Shown here piece by piece: positions 31,828 to 41,446 of a stretch of 64,000 bases of DNA. The position numbers and the translations under genes are program-made. The notes beneath the pieces were generated by a model. That model was not told the origin of the DNA and ran no database searches. It worked only from the letters and a program-made list of their open reading frames with translations. This stretch comes from Chloroflexota bacterium (GTDB lineage: Bacteria > Chloroflexota > Anaerolineae > Aggregatilineales > J027). Positions within the stretch are counted from its first letter, which is position 1. Every line of letters begins with the position of its first letter. The stretch lies in the NCBI GenBank assembly GCA_024434115.1, contig QMIT01000011.1, positions 1 through 64,000 of the forward strand, in the 5' to 3' direction.

Positions 31828-32993
31828 GCGCGAACTTCTTTGATGTTGCGATAGTCGGTGGTGGATTGGCGGGATCGAGTGCTGCATTGGTGCTTGCTGA
31901 GGCAGGTTATCATGTCGGCTTATTTGAGGCCAAATGTTATCCTCATCACAAAGTCTGCGGTGAGTTTCTTTCGCCGGAGTGCATCCACTTGTTTAACCAA
32001 CTGGGTATCACTTCCCGAATACAAGCGCTTTGCCCAATCTCTATTCGGACAGTACAAATTACCGCCCCAAATGGGACCACATGGACAAACCAACTGCCCG
32101 GTGAAGCATGGGGTCTCAGTCGCTATACGCTAGATAAACTACTTGTAGACCATGCCTGTCAGCATGGCGTTGCGGTATATGAAAATTCCACCATAACCAA
32201 TGTTTCAGGCAGCCTATCCAAAAAATTTTACCTCGAAATTCGATCTGCTTCCCATCCATCCACCTTTCAAGCAAGGACGGTTATTGCCGCACATGGCAAA
32301 CGCAGCAATTTGGACCGCGCCTTAAATCGGAGTTTTCTCGATAAGCCGCAACCGTTCATGGGTTTAAAAAATCACTTTCACAGCCCATCCCTCGGCGACC
32401 AAGTGCGTTTATTTGTCTTCCCCGGTGGCTATTGCGGCATGTCGGAGGTGGAGGGCGGACTTGCCAACGTCTGTTTATTGGTGCGCCAAGAGATTTTTCG
32501 TCAGGCGGGTGGGACGATTGAATTATTTATGGATTGGATGTGCCAACAAAATCCACCGCTTGGGCGATGGTTATCCCAAGCCACGCCGGTACATGATCGC
32601 TGGTTGAGCATCAGCCAAGTGCCATTCATTCGTAAGCGCTTGGTCGAAAACGATATATTGATGGCCGGGGATGCTGCTGGGTTAATTACTCCACTTGCTG
32701 GCGACGGCATGGTGATGGCACTACATGGCGGAATGTTAGCCGCAACTTATGTGGATAAAATGCTCCGGCAGCCTACTTTGGCAAAATCCTTATTAAAAGA
32801 CTATGCACGGGAATGGCGACAGCATTTTGCCAACCAAATGCGCTTGGCACGTGCCTTGCAATCCATCATGCTGCGCCCCTCTCTACTCACCCCCGGTCTG
32901 CATCTTCTAAATAAATTCCCCGTTATGGGTGAACTGCTTGTGCGATACACCCGCGACAGCCACGTCCTTAGACAAAAGAGGGTTTCACCATGA
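31824..32993 (+). CDS. FAD-dependent oxidoreductase (hydroxylase/GGR-like)
   Basis: A 389-residue flavoprotein of the geranylgeranyl-reductase/aromatic-hydroxylase class. The dinucleotide motif is VAIVGGGLAGSSAALVLAEA, then an acidic EAK, and the second FAD motif is LMAGDAAGLITPLAGDGMVM near residues 275-295. The ATG overlaps the methyltransferase stop. In known bacterial type III PKS clusters a flavoprotein oxidises the alkylresorcinol ring to a quinone, and this gene could do the same. Confidence 0.87.
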   Translation: MSANFFDVAIVGGGLAGSSAALVLAEAGYHVGLFEAKCYPHHKVCGEFLSPECIHLFNQLGITSRIQALCPISIRTVQITAPNGTTWTNQLPGEAWGLSRYTLDKLLVDHACQHGVAVYENSTITNVSGSLSKKFYLEIRSASHPSTFQARTVIAAHGKRSNLDRALNRSFLDKPQPFMGLKNHFHSPSLGDQVRLFVFPGGYCGMSEVEGGLANVCLLVRQEIFRQAGGTIELFMDWMCQQNPPLGRWLSQATPVHDRWLSISQVPFIRKRLVENDILMAGDAAGLITPLAGDGMVMALHGGMLAATYVDKMLRQPTLAKSLLKDYAREWRQHFANQMRLARALQSIMLRPSLLTPGLHLLNKFPVMGELLVRYTRDSHVLRQKRVSP

Positions 32994-34081
32994 ATACGCC
33001 TTTATCCTCACCAGCCATCCTCTCCCTTGCGACGGGCGTTCCGGCTGCCCGACACAGCCAACAAGAAATTTTTGGTGAATTTGTTGATCTACTTGGTCGT
33101 AAACTGGGCATGTTAGACCCGCGCCGCGCCAGAGCCATGCAGGTAATTTTTGATCGGGCCGGGGTAGGATTTCGGCACAGCATCGTCCAACAGGGCTATT
33201 TTGCCAATGAACGCTCTACCCAAACGCGCAATGATCTCTATATGGCGGAGGCGGTTCCGCTTGGTGAAAGCATTATTCGCTGTGGATTGGCCCAAGCAGG
33301 TTATACGCCCGATGATATTGACGATTTCATTGTGGTCTCTTGCACAGGTTTTAACATCCCCGGCCTTGATTTGTTATTGGCGGGACGATTGGGGATGCGT
33401 CCCGACCTGCGCCGCACTTGTGTTTTGGGCATGGGCTGTTATGGGGCGTTTCCCGGTCTGTTACGCGCTACCGAAGCAGTTCTATCCCGTGCAGGTCGGC
33501 GTGCTCTCGTACTGGCAATCGAGTTGTGTTCGTTGCATCTTCAATTAGAAGACACCGCCGAAAATGTGGTCTCGTCCGCATTATTTTCGGATGGGGCAGC
33601 GATGGTGTTGATTGGCGATGACGCTGGTGAGGGTCGCACGGTGAATGGCCCACGTCTTGTCTGCTCGGCCACTCACTGCGACTATAAAACCTTGAAGCAT
33701 ATGTCATTTAATGTCACCGATCATGGCTTTCAGATGTATCTTTCCAGCTATGTCCCCGATTTATTGGCAGCGCAAATTGATGGCTTTGTGGACAAACTTT
33801 TGGCGCAACAAAACCTCACTCGGCATCAAGTCCGATTTTGGGGGATTCATCCCGGCAGCACCAAAATTGTAGACTATGTGCAGGCCAAACTCGGCCTTTC
33901 TGATGAGCAGGTGGCTTGTTCGCATGAGGTACTCTATCAATATGGCAATATGTCCTCCGCCACTATCCTGTTTGTCCTTGACCACATTCAACGGTGCAGC
34001 CAGCCCTCCCCCGGCGATTATGGCGTGCTCTTAGCCTTTGGCCCCGGCCTCACAATGGAAGGTCTCCTAGTGCGTTGGTAA
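32990..34081 (+). CDS. type III polyketide synthase (chalcone/stilbene synthase-like)
   Basis: A 363-residue homodimer-type thiolase-fold enzyme with the full triad: C150 (GMGCYGAFPG), His near 286 (WGIHPGST) and Asn near 319 (YGNMSSAT). It extends an acyl-CoA starter with malonyl-CoA and cyclises the chain, commonly giving alkylresorcinols, alkylpyrones or naphthalenes. The ATG overlaps the flavoprotein stop. The operon resembles phenolic-lipid clusters made of a type III PKS, a methyltransferase and a flavoprotein. The product is not determined by the sequence. Confidence 0.93.
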   Translation: MNTPLSSPAILSLATGVPAARHSQQEIFGEFVDLLGRKLGMLDPRRARAMQVIFDRAGVGFRHSIVQQGYFANERSTQTRNDLYMAEAVPLGESIIRCGLAQAGYTPDDIDDFIVVSCTGFNIPGLDLLLAGRLGMRPDLRRTCVLGMGCYGAFPGLLRATEAVLSRAGRRALVLAIELCSLHLQLEDTAENVVSSALFSDGAAMVLIGDDAGEGRTVNGPRLVCSATHCDYKTLKHMSFNVTDHGFQMYLSSYVPDLLAAQIDGFVDKLLAQQNLTRHQVRFWGIHPGSTKIVDYVQAKLGLSDEQVACSHEVLYQYGNMSSATILFVLDHIQRCSQPSPGDYGVLLAFGPGLTMEGLLVRW

Positions 34082-34120
34082 GTCGCACAAACACTCTATA
34101 TCTTAGTGCTTTGAACCTCT

Positions 34121-34127
34121 ATAATAA
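34121..34127 (+). promoter_or_regulatory. possible -10 box of rarA promoter
   Basis: TATAATAAT lies about 45 bp before the rarA start. No good -35 box at the right spacing. Confidence 0.3.
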
Positions 34128-34169
34128 TCCCCTCTAAACCGACTATAGGTAGAGACAGGCATTATTTTC

Positions 34170-35372
34170 ATGTCTCAAATCAAACAAGAACCCCTTGCCG
34201 CCCGTATTCGCCCGCGTACCCTTGATGAATATATGGGTCAATCGCATCTCGTCGGTGCTGGCAAACCCCTGCGTGTCGCCATCGAAACCCGCCATCTGTT
34301 CTCCATGATCTTTTGGGGGCCACCCGGCGTCGGCAAAACGACTTTGGCGCGGATTTATGCGACTGAAATTGGGGCGGATTTTTCAGAACTTTCGGCAGTC
34401 TCGGCGGGAAAAGCCGATGTGCGCGAGGTTGTTGAAACAGCCGCACAGAACGATCAACCCACTGTCTTGTTCTTAGACGAAATTCATCGGTTCAACAAAG
34501 CCCAACAGGATTTTTTGCTGCCCTCTGTCGAAACTGGCACGATTACCCTGATTGGCGCAACCACCGAGAATCCAAGTTTTGAGGTCATTGCCCCTTTGCT
34601 TTCCCGCTGTCGTATCTTCACCCTGCGTGAACTGACCCCCGAAGAAATGCACGCCATCCTTCAGCGGGCCGTCGAACAATATAATTTGGATGCACCCGAT
34701 ACGCCGGTTGATCTCGATGAGGAAGCACGGGAGTGGCTGGTCAGCATGGCAAATGGGGATGCGCGACAAGGCATTACCCTGTTAGAAAACACTGCCGATC
34801 TCTATCACGAAGTCACCGTAGATACGCTCAAACGCACCCTGCAATCGGCTCATTTACGATTTGATAAAAAAGGCGAGGAGCATTACAACACCATCAGTGC
34901 CTTTATCAAAAGTATGCGTGCCAGCAATGTAGATGCCGCCCTTTATTATTTAGCTCGTATGGTGGATGCAGGCGAAGACCCGAAATTTATTGCCCGCCGT
35001 ATGGTCATCTTCGCGTCTGAAGATATTGGCATGGCCCAACCGACGGCCCTAGTGGTCGCCAACGAAGTGTTCCGCGCTGTCGAAACGATAGGCTACCCCG
35101 AATGTGCCATCAATCTTGCACATGGGGTGGTGTATCTGGCCTCGGCGAAAAAAGACCGCAGTGCTTACGAAGCCTATTTTGCAGCCCTCGATGACGTGCA
35201 GCGCTTGGGCAACCAACCGATTCCACTGAATTTACGCAACGCCCCCACTGGCCTGATGAAAGACCTCGGCTATGGCAAGGGGTATGAAGCCTATACCGAT
35301 GCGGATTTGCTGCCGGACAAATTGAAAGGCCGCCGCTACTACCACCCTCGCATCAAACGAGAGGATGCTTAA
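34170..35372 (+). CDS. rarA: replication-associated recombination protein RarA (MgsA)
   Basis: A 400-residue AAA+ ATPase related to clamp loaders, active at stalled replication forks. Walker A is GPPGVGKTT near residue 50, Walker B is [16 protein letters not shown], and sensor motifs follow (GATTENPSF). The C-terminal tetramerisation part includes [20 protein letters not shown] and the terminal [16 protein letters not shown], both diagnostic. It is 6 bp from the Sua5 gene, so the two are probably co-transcribed. Confidence 0.95.
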   Translation: MSQIKQEPLAARIRPRTLDEYMGQSHLVGAGKPLRVAIETRHLFSMIFWGPPGVGKTTLARIYATEIGADFSELSAVSAGKADVREVVETAAQNDQPTVLFLDEIHRFNKAQQDFLLPSVETGTITLIGATTENPSFEVIAPLLSRCRIFTLRELTPEEMHAILQRAVEQYNLDAPDTPVDLDEEAREWLVSMANGDARQGITLLENTADLYHEVTVDTLKRTLQSAHLRFDKKGEEHYNTISAFIKSMRASNVDAALYYLARMVDAGEDPKFIARRMVIFASEDIGMAQPTALVVANEVFRAVETIGYPECAINLAHGVVYLASAKKDRSAYEAYFAALDDVQRLGNQPIPLNLRNAPTGLMKDLGYGKGYEAYTDADLLPDKLKGRRYYHPRIKREDA

Positions 35373-35378
35373 ACGCCC

Positions 35379-36458
35379 ATGACCTATTCCGCCGAAACAC
35401 AAGTTCTTCACTTAAATGCCCAGCATCCTGAAGCATATCTGATTAAACAAGCCGCCGAACGTATCCGAGCGGGTGGTTTGGTTGCCTTCCCGACCGAGAC
35501 CGTCTATGGACTTGGCGCGAATGGCTTTGATGCGGTGGCAGTCGAGCATATTTTTACCGCCAAAGCTCGTCCCACCTCCGACCCCATCATCTTGCACCTT
35601 TCATCCCGGCACCAACTAGAATTGGTAGCAAAGGATATTCCTCAACTGGCGTTACAACTCGCTCAGGCCTTTTGGCCGGGGCCATTGACGCTTGTGTTAA
35701 AACGCCAACCCCGTGTGCCATCCATTGTCACTGCTGGCTTAGACACCGTTGCCGTGCGTGTACCGAGTCACCCCGTCGCTCTTGCCCTGTTGAAAGCGGC
35801 GGATGTGCCAATTGCCGCCCCCAGTGCCAATCGTTTTTCTCGCCCCAGCCCCACCACCGCCCAACACGTGTTGGAAGATTTGGAAGGCTGCGTGGATTTA
35901 GTCTTGGATGGCGGCGCGACTTCCATCGGTGTCGAATCAACTGTACTCGACTTGACACAGGCCACCCCCACGATTCTGCGTCCGGGTGGTGCATTGATTG
36001 AACCACTGCGGGTTATGATTCCCAATCTACAGATCAAGCAGCGTTTTGTAGGGACAGAAGAAAGCAAACAGGGGATGACCTCACCGGGAATGCTGCTAAA
36101 ACATTACTCCCCCAACGCCGAATTGATGCTTTTTACTGGCCCGGACGACGCCAAAGTTGTGGCCCATATGCAGGAAACTGTTCAGCGTTTGGTTGTGGAG
36201 GGTAAGTCAGTGGGTGTTTTGACCTCAGAAGAAGATCGTCCCCATTTTGCCCGCCTGCCCATCCAATTAGCGGAACTTGGCCCCTGTACTGACCTCGAAA
36301 TGATTGCCCGAAATTTGTTTGCCGGGATGCGTACCCTCGATTTTCTGGGGGTGGATGTCATTCTGGTGAAAAGTTTTGTGCAGGAGGGCTTGGGTCTGGC
36401 GATTTGGGATCGTCTGATTCGTGCCGCCGAGGGGAAAGTCATCACCATTCCAGACTAG
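35379..36458 (+). CDS. sua5: L-threonylcarbamoyladenylate synthase (Sua5/TsaC)
   Basis: A 359-residue enzyme that makes threonylcarbamoyl-AMP for the t6A37 modification of ANN-decoding tRNAs. The YrdC domain spans about residues 18-205 (GGLVAFPTETVYGLGAN, FTAKARPTSDPIILH, PIAAPSANRFSRPSPTTAQH). The linker and the C-terminal Sua5 domain (SPGMLLKHYSPNAEL onward) make it the long, Sua5 form and not short TsaC. Confidence 0.95.
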   Translation: MTYSAETQVLHLNAQHPEAYLIKQAAERIRAGGLVAFPTETVYGLGANGFDAVAVEHIFTAKARPTSDPIILHLSSRHQLELVAKDIPQLALQLAQAFWPGPLTLVLKRQPRVPSIVTAGLDTVAVRVPSHPVALALLKAADVPIAAPSANRFSRPSPTTAQHVLEDLEGCVDLVLDGGATSIGVESTVLDLTQATPTILRPGGALIEPLRVMIPNLQIKQRFVGTEESKQGMTSPGMLLKHYSPNAELMLFTGPDDAKVVAHMQETVQRLVVEGKSVGVLTSEEDRPHFARLPIQLAELGPCTDLEMIARNLFAGMRTLDFLGVDVILVKSFVQEGLGLAIWDRLIRAAEGKVITIPD

Positions 36459-36523
36459 CGACCTGCCATACTAGCAGTATACTTGAGTATGGTAAACATA
36501 CTGAATCGCGGACTTAAAATCCA

Positions 36524-36973
36524 ATGCCCACCTACGAATATCGCTGCAATGAGACTGGCCGACATTTTGAAATCAGCTATAAAACCTATGCCGATTTTGA
36601 TGGGGCTGTGCCACGTAGCCCCTATACAGGCAGCACCAATGTGACCCGCATCATCCGTCGTGTTGCTATTGCGCGTTCCAATTCTGTCCAATTAGATCGT
36701 ATCGAATCGGGGGATTTGGACGCACTTGCTGAACTGGAAAATGCTGATCCCCAAACGCTAGGCCGGGTCATGCGTCATTTCGGCAGTCAATTAGACGAGG
36801 ATATGGGCACTGAGTTTGATGAAGTCGTCGAACGTTTGGAAAGTGGGCAAACACCGGAAGAAATTGAAAGGACGATGCCATTAGGTGGGGATGATGTGGC
36901 TGATATTGGGGGCGGGGGAACGCCTATAGATACCAGCGACTTCCTACCCGCAGTTCCATTAACGGGGGAATGA
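36524..36973 (+). CDS. FmdB-like protein with degenerate zinc ribbon
   Basis: A 149-residue protein whose start MPTYEYRCNETGRHFEISYK aligns with FmdB/CxxC_SSSS zinc-ribbon regulators (MPxYEYxCxxCGxxFE). Only the first Cys remains: CxxC has become CNET, and the second CPxC pair is replaced by SPYTGS. The remainder is acidic and helical (LESGQTPEEIERTMPLGGDD). It may keep the fold without zinc. Its function is unknown. Confidence 0.72.
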   Translation: MPTYEYRCNETGRHFEISYKTYADFDGAVPRSPYTGSTNVTRIIRRVAIARSNSVQLDRIESGDLDALAELENADPQTLGRVMRHFGSQLDEDMGTEFDEVVERLESGQTPEEIERTMPLGGDDVADIGGGGTPIDTSDFLPAVPLTGE

Positions 36974-37007
36974 GAATGAACCAAAAGGATGTTGTCAGGG
37001 GGGAGAG

Positions 37008-37778
37008 ATGACACTTCACGTCAATCTTAAGGTGATGATCTGTGACCATGATTTTTATGGTCTGCACGCGATTAACAGCTATCTAGCGTGGGATAGGCGG
37101 ACGCGGGTGGTGGCATTGACCCAAACAGTCAATGGTATTTTTGAGTGGTTAGACCGTCGCGCCGATGCGGAATGGCCCGATACTGTGCTCTTGGATACCG
37201 AAGATATTGAAACCGCCGATGAGCTAAAATCCATTATTATTCGCATCTGTGCCAAGATACCTGATGTAAAGGTAGTGGTTTTAGAACACCTTCCACGCAC
37301 CGACTATGCTTTGGCTGCGATGGAAGGCCGAGCCGTTGGCTATTTGGTGCGCAACGATGTGGGTCTCCAAATAGCCAGCACCATTGCATGGCTACAAAAT
37401 GTCTCTTTTGCGATCTCATCCAGCGTCGAAAAAGTCATCAAAAACAAAGCCGATAAATCAGTGGTCAATGCACTGGTCTTGCCAAAGCAGCGTCCCTATC
37501 CCGAACTAACGGATCGTATCCGCCAAGCCATCCAACTCTGTGTGGTTGAAGGCATGAGCGCCGACCTTGCCGCCGACGAAATGGGGGTCAGCCCGCACAC
37601 CATACGCAGTTACATCAAAGAGGGCTATCGCATTATGGAAGCCTCTGATCGTAACGAGTATCCCGCTGAAATGAGCGCACAGGAACGGGCGTTTATGCGT
37701 TTTACCGCATTGGATGATTCTGAAACCCATCAATTCCTCCCGCCGGATGAATCCGATTCTCCGCAACCACAGGACTAG
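37008..37778 (+). CDS. LuxR-type regulator with atypical receiver
   Basis: A 256-residue protein. The N-terminal part looks like a receiver domain, with an acidic pocket (VMICDHD) and an aspartate in VLLDTED. The conserved Thr/Ser and Lys are lost: VVVLEHL replaces the VVVLT pattern, and GYLVRND carries Arg in place of Lys. It may work without phosphorylation. The C-terminal helix-turn-helix is LAADEMGVSPHTIRSYIKEG, near residues 187-206. It is 6 bp upstream of the reductase gene. No histidine kinase is adjacent. Confidence 0.78.
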   Translation: MTLHVNLKVMICDHDFYGLHAINSYLAWDRRTRVVALTQTVNGIFEWLDRRADAEWPDTVLLDTEDIETADELKSIIIRICAKIPDVKVVVLEHLPRTDYALAAMEGRAVGYLVRNDVGLQIASTIAWLQNVSFAISSSVEKVIKNKADKSVVNALVLPKQRPYPELTDRIRQAIQLCVVEGMSADLAADEMGVSPHTIRSYIKEGYRIMEASDRNEYPAEMSAQERAFMRFTALDDSETHQFLPPDESDSPQPQD

Positions 37779-37784
37779 ACCATA

Positions 37785-38774
37785 ATGGCAATCGCACTGG
37801 TAACGGGTGCAACAGGATTTGTCGGTTCATGGGTCGCGCGAACCCTCCTAGCTGCTGGACATGAAGTGCGGATTTTGCGTCGCCAGTCGAGCCGTTTAGA
37901 CGCCATCGCCGACCTGTCAGTACAACATTTTATTGGCGATATGGCGGACCCTGAATTTTTGGAGCAGGCATTAGCAGGTGTCCAGTGGGTTTTTCATGTC
38001 GCTGCGATTGCGGATTACTGGCGGCAGGACAAGGAAGCCATTTATCGTGTCAATGTGGACGGTACGCGCCTGTTATTAGAAGCCAGCCAAAAAGCCGGGG
38101 TGCGCCGTTTCATTTTTACCAGCAGTGCCGCCGCGATGGGCCATCGAGAGGATGGGTATCCCGCTGACGAACACACCTATTTTAATGTCAATCCTCGCCT
38201 AACCCCTTATGGTCATAGCAAATTTCTCGCCGAAGCCGAAGTGCATCGCGCCATTAAACGGGGTCTGGACTGCGTGATTTTAAATCCCGCCGTCATCATC
38301 GGGCCGGGCGATCTCAATTTGATTTCGGGTAGCTTGGTAATTGAGGTTGCCAAGAAAAAAGTCCCGGTCATGCCCATGCAAGGGGGTGTCACCATGATTG
38401 ATGTGCGGGATGTGGCAAAGGCCCATCTTGCAGCCGCCCAGCGTGGTCGCATGGGAGAGCGTTATTTGCTCGGCGCGGTCAATCTCAGTCATAAGGCCAT
38501 GCTTCACCTCATCGCTGAAATTGTGGGAGTACAGCCGCCCCAAATTCCTATCCCCCCGCCGTTGGTGGATGTCGCTGCTCTGTTGGTAGACGCCGGACGT
38601 GCGTTGAATATCCCTATTCCCGGCAACGCGGAAGGCAATCAACTCCGCCTCAGCAAGCGCTACATCTATTTTGACTGCGCGAAGGCGTGGCGTGAATTGG
38701 GTGAGCCGCATTACGATATGACCCAAAGTTTCGCCGATACTTACCATTGGTACCGCGATCACGGCTACCTATGA
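37785..38774 (+). CDS. NAD(P)-dependent epimerase/dihydroflavonol-4-reductase-like
   Basis: A 329-residue extended short-chain dehydrogenase. The nucleotide motif is TGATGFVG at residues 7-14, the FTSSAAA strand is typical, and the catalytic pair is Y-x-x-x-K in YGHSK near 145-149. It reduces a ketone or epimerises a sugar or hydroxy lipid. Related proteins include dihydroflavonol reductases and hopanoid-associated sugar epimerases; the substrate cannot be decided. Its stop overlaps the end of the GH31 gene by 6 bp. Confidence 0.88.
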   Translation: MAIALVTGATGFVGSWVARTLLAAGHEVRILRRQSSRLDAIADLSVQHFIGDMADPEFLEQALAGVQWVFHVAAIADYWRQDKEAIYRVNVDGTRLLLEASQKAGVRRFIFTSSAAAMGHREDGYPADEHTYFNVNPRLTPYGHSKFLAEAEVHRAIKRGLDCVILNPAVIIGPGDLNLISGSLVIEVAKKKVPVMPMQGGVTMIDVRDVAKAHLAAAQRGRMGERYLLGAVNLSHKAMLHLIAEIVGVQPPQIPIPPPLVDVAALLVDAGRALNIPIPGNAEGNQLRLSKRYIYFDCAKAWRELGEPHYDMTQSFADTYHWYRDHGYL

Positions 38775-41339
38775 TGTTTGGTCACCGCTTGGCCCCGGAC
38801 GACGCGCCACCGTTTTGGCGGCCTCGGATGTATCGGGCGATTTTCCAACAATGCGTACTTGACTAAAGGGACTGCTCAATACCTCGACCATGCTGTTCTC
38901 AAAAAACCACAGCGGGGCGGCTTGGTCATCCACATACACCATTTCGGGGTCGCCAGAAATGCCAACCAATTCCAAACGTACTTTCTTATAGGCGGGTTGA
39001 TATTTCCCGGCGCGTCGCCACTCCACCGCGAACTGACCACCCGGTAAAAACTTGGTACTGAAATAGGAATAGCGATAATCGCCATTTTTATAACTCAGGC
39101 CATCGCCAGCGTCTTCATACAGCGTTGTTTCGCCAATCCCGGCAAAGGCGAGTAGTTGTAATTCGTCAATCGGTCTCTCACCGACATACTGCGTTACGGG
39201 CCACATCGGAACAACCCGCCCCGCCCGCACAAAAATCGGCATTTGATCGAGTGGCGCTTCTAGTTCAATTGTGCGTGACCCGTCAATCAATTTACGTGTC
39301 CAAAAGTTATACCAAACCCCACGCGGCAAATAGAGTTCACGTTTGGTCGCCCCTTGCTCTAATATCGGTGCAACCAGCAAGGCATCGCCGACCATATAGG
39401 CATCATCTAGGTTATACAGGCGGGTGTCGCTGGGGTCGTCCCAAAAGGTTGGGCGGATCATCGGCACGCCATTTTGTGCCCCTTGCACATACGTCGAATA
39501 GAGGTAGGGCAGCAATTGATAACGCAGTTCGATATATTTTCGCGCAATTTTTTCAACTTCTGGCCCAAAGCTCCATGGCTCCTGATCTGCTGTACCTGTA
39601 CAGGTATGTGTCCGACAGAACGGCAGCAAGCTGGCAACTTGAATCCAGCGGGCATACATTTCGGGTTCGCAATCGCCCATAAACCCGCCAATATCCGGCC
39701 CGGTGAAAAACATCCCCGATAAGCCCAGATTCAGTACCACACTAATCGAGAGGCGCAGATGATCCCATTCCGAGCGATTATCCCCCGTCCATGAAACCGT
39801 ATAACGTTGTGCTCCAGCATAAGCGGCGCGGGTCAAGACAAATTGGCGTTTATCAGGTCTGGCCCGTTCAAGGCCCATCCGTGTGGCCCGTGCCATCTGC
39901 ATTCCATATACATTATGCGCTCCGCCGAGATGGGTATTTCCCTGCCCTTCCCAATTGGCCTGAATATATTCGGGCACGATACCGGGGCCGGGGGGCAAAA
40001 ACACCGTCGGCTCATTCATATCGTTCCACAGGCCCGCAAATCCGACCTTGAGCAAATTTTCGACCTGTCCAGCCCACCATTCGCGCACTGTCGGATTGGT
40101 AAAATCGGGGAAGGCTGAATCACCCGCCCAAACCGGTGCCACAAACAATCGGCCATCGGGATAGGTGTGGAACATACCGCGTTCTTGCCCATCACGGAAG
40201 GTCTCATAATCAAGGTCAACCTTGATGGCCGGATCAACAATCGAAACAGCCTTAAATCCCTGTTTACCGAGTTCGGAAAGCAGGGCTGGCAGATCGCCAA
40301 AGGTCTCTTTGTTATAGGTAAAAACGCGATGCCCATCCATATAATCAATATCGAAATGGAGCACATCACAGGGAATCAACCGCTGACGAAATTCTCTGGC
40401 GAGTTCGCGGAATTTATTGGATGGCACATATCCCCACCGTGACTGTTGATAACCAAAGGCCCACAGCGGCAGCAGTGGCGGCAAGCCTGTCAATTCTAGG
40501 TAGTGTTTCAAGACGGCATCGGGTTTTTCGTCGGCCATCAAATACAATCGCAGCTCGCCTGTATCCGCGCTAAAGGTCATTTGATTAGCCCGCGCTGCAC
40601 CGAGATCAACCGCGCCACGTGCCGGATTATCCCACAACACACCAATAGCATATTCGGGATGCACACCCATATAGAACGGAATGCTGTAGTAAACTGGGTC
40701 GGTGCCACGTCCATAACCCACTGGGTCAAAATTCCATAAGGCCCATTTGCGACCCCGCAGATTCAACCCCCACCCGCGCTGGCCCAATCCATAACAGCCC
40801 TCATCGGCGGGTAATTGGCGTTGCCATGTGACTTTTTCACCCAGCCAGCTAAACCCACTCTCCACACTGACCTCTTGCCCATTGGTCATATAAATCCGCA
40901 GTTGGGTGGTCGTGCGGGTGAAGACACAGGCCATTCCGCCTGCCCCAATGACGACGGTATCGGTATCCTCGGTAACGGTTGCGGCTTGGGGGGTAAATTT
41001 AAACGTTTCACTTAACGCATACGAAAAAACAGGCGGGAATTGACGATCAGGCCGCATCCGAATTTCCACAAGATTCGGTTGATAAAATATTACTGAAATT
41101 GAGGCATTGGCAGCATGAATGATCGCCCCGCCGGGGATTTGTTGAACATGTTGGATGACGCCGGGGGTTTTCAATGAGCCGGTCACAGGGGGTTTGGCGA
41201 ACTGCTTTGCCATCTTCTCGGCAACTTTGGCGTAGCGTTCGGGTGGATTTCCCTGTTCATTGGGTGTCGGTATCTGTGTCTGCTCGGTCTGTTTTTTGGA
41301 GGATTTATCCTGCTTTTTTTTACGATCCCGTCGGAACAT
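38769..41339 (-). CDS. glycoside hydrolase family 31 (alpha-glucosidase-like)
   Basis: 856 residues from the ATG at 41339 (MFRRDRKKKQDKSSKKQTEQ); a start at 41399, with AGGTGA upstream, would add 20 residues. There is no signal peptide, so it is probably cytoplasmic. After a Lys/Gln-rich disordered start come a beta-sandwich and a TIM barrel with the nucleophile in GLWNDMNEPT near residue 440 and the acid/base in SWTGDNRSEW. Upstream of these is FGYQQSRWGY. C-terminal beta domains follow. It likely releases glucose or xylose from alpha-linked oligosaccharides. Confidence 0.92.
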   Translation of the reverse strand: MFRRDRKKKQDKSSKKQTEQTQIPTPNEQGNPPERYAKVAEKMAKQFAKPPVTGSLKTPGVIQHVQQIPGGAIIHAANASISVIFYQPNLVEIRMRPDRQFPPVFSYALSETFKFTPQAATVTEDTDTVVIGAGGMACVFTRTTTQLRIYMTNGQEVSVESGFSWLGEKVTWQRQLPADEGCYGLGQRGWGLNLRGRKWALWNFDPVGYGRGTDPVYYSIPFYMGVHPEYAIGVLWDNPARGAVDLGAARANQMTFSADTGELRLYLMADEKPDAVLKHYLELTGLPPLLPLWAFGYQQSRWGYVPSNKFRELAREFRQRLIPCDVLHFDIDYMDGHRVFTYNKETFGDLPALLSELGKQGFKAVSIVDPAIKVDLDYETFRDGQERGMFHTYPDGRLFVAPVWAGDSAFPDFTNPTVREWWAGQVENLLKVGFAGLWNDMNEPTVFLPPGPGIVPEYIQANWEGQGNTHLGGAHNVYGMQMARATRMGLERARPDKRQFVLTRAAYAGAQRYTVSWTGDNRSEWDHLRLSISVVLNLGLSGMFFTGPDIGGFMGDCEPEMYARWIQVASLLPFCRTHTCTGTADQEPWSFGPEVEKIARKYIELRYQLLPYLYSTYVQGAQNGVPMIRPTFWDDPSDTRLYNLDDAYMVGDALLVAPILEQGATKRELYLPRGVWYNFWTRKLIDGSRTIELEAPLDQMPIFVRAGRVVPMWPVTQYVGERPIDELQLLAFAGIGETTLYEDAGDGLSYKNGDYRYSYFSTKFLPGGQFAVEWRRAGKYQPAYKKVRLELVGISGDPEMVYVDDQAAPLWFFENSMVEVLSSPFSQVRIVGKSPDTSEAAKTVARRPGPSGDQTS

Positions 41340-41446
41340 AGATTTTCCCGGCCTAATCTTGTGTAATAAATAAGGGTTGGCAAAGGGCAGATGATTCACC
41401 TGCCCTGTCGTTTCAAATATGCGATTTTGCCATGCGGTTCAGTGTT

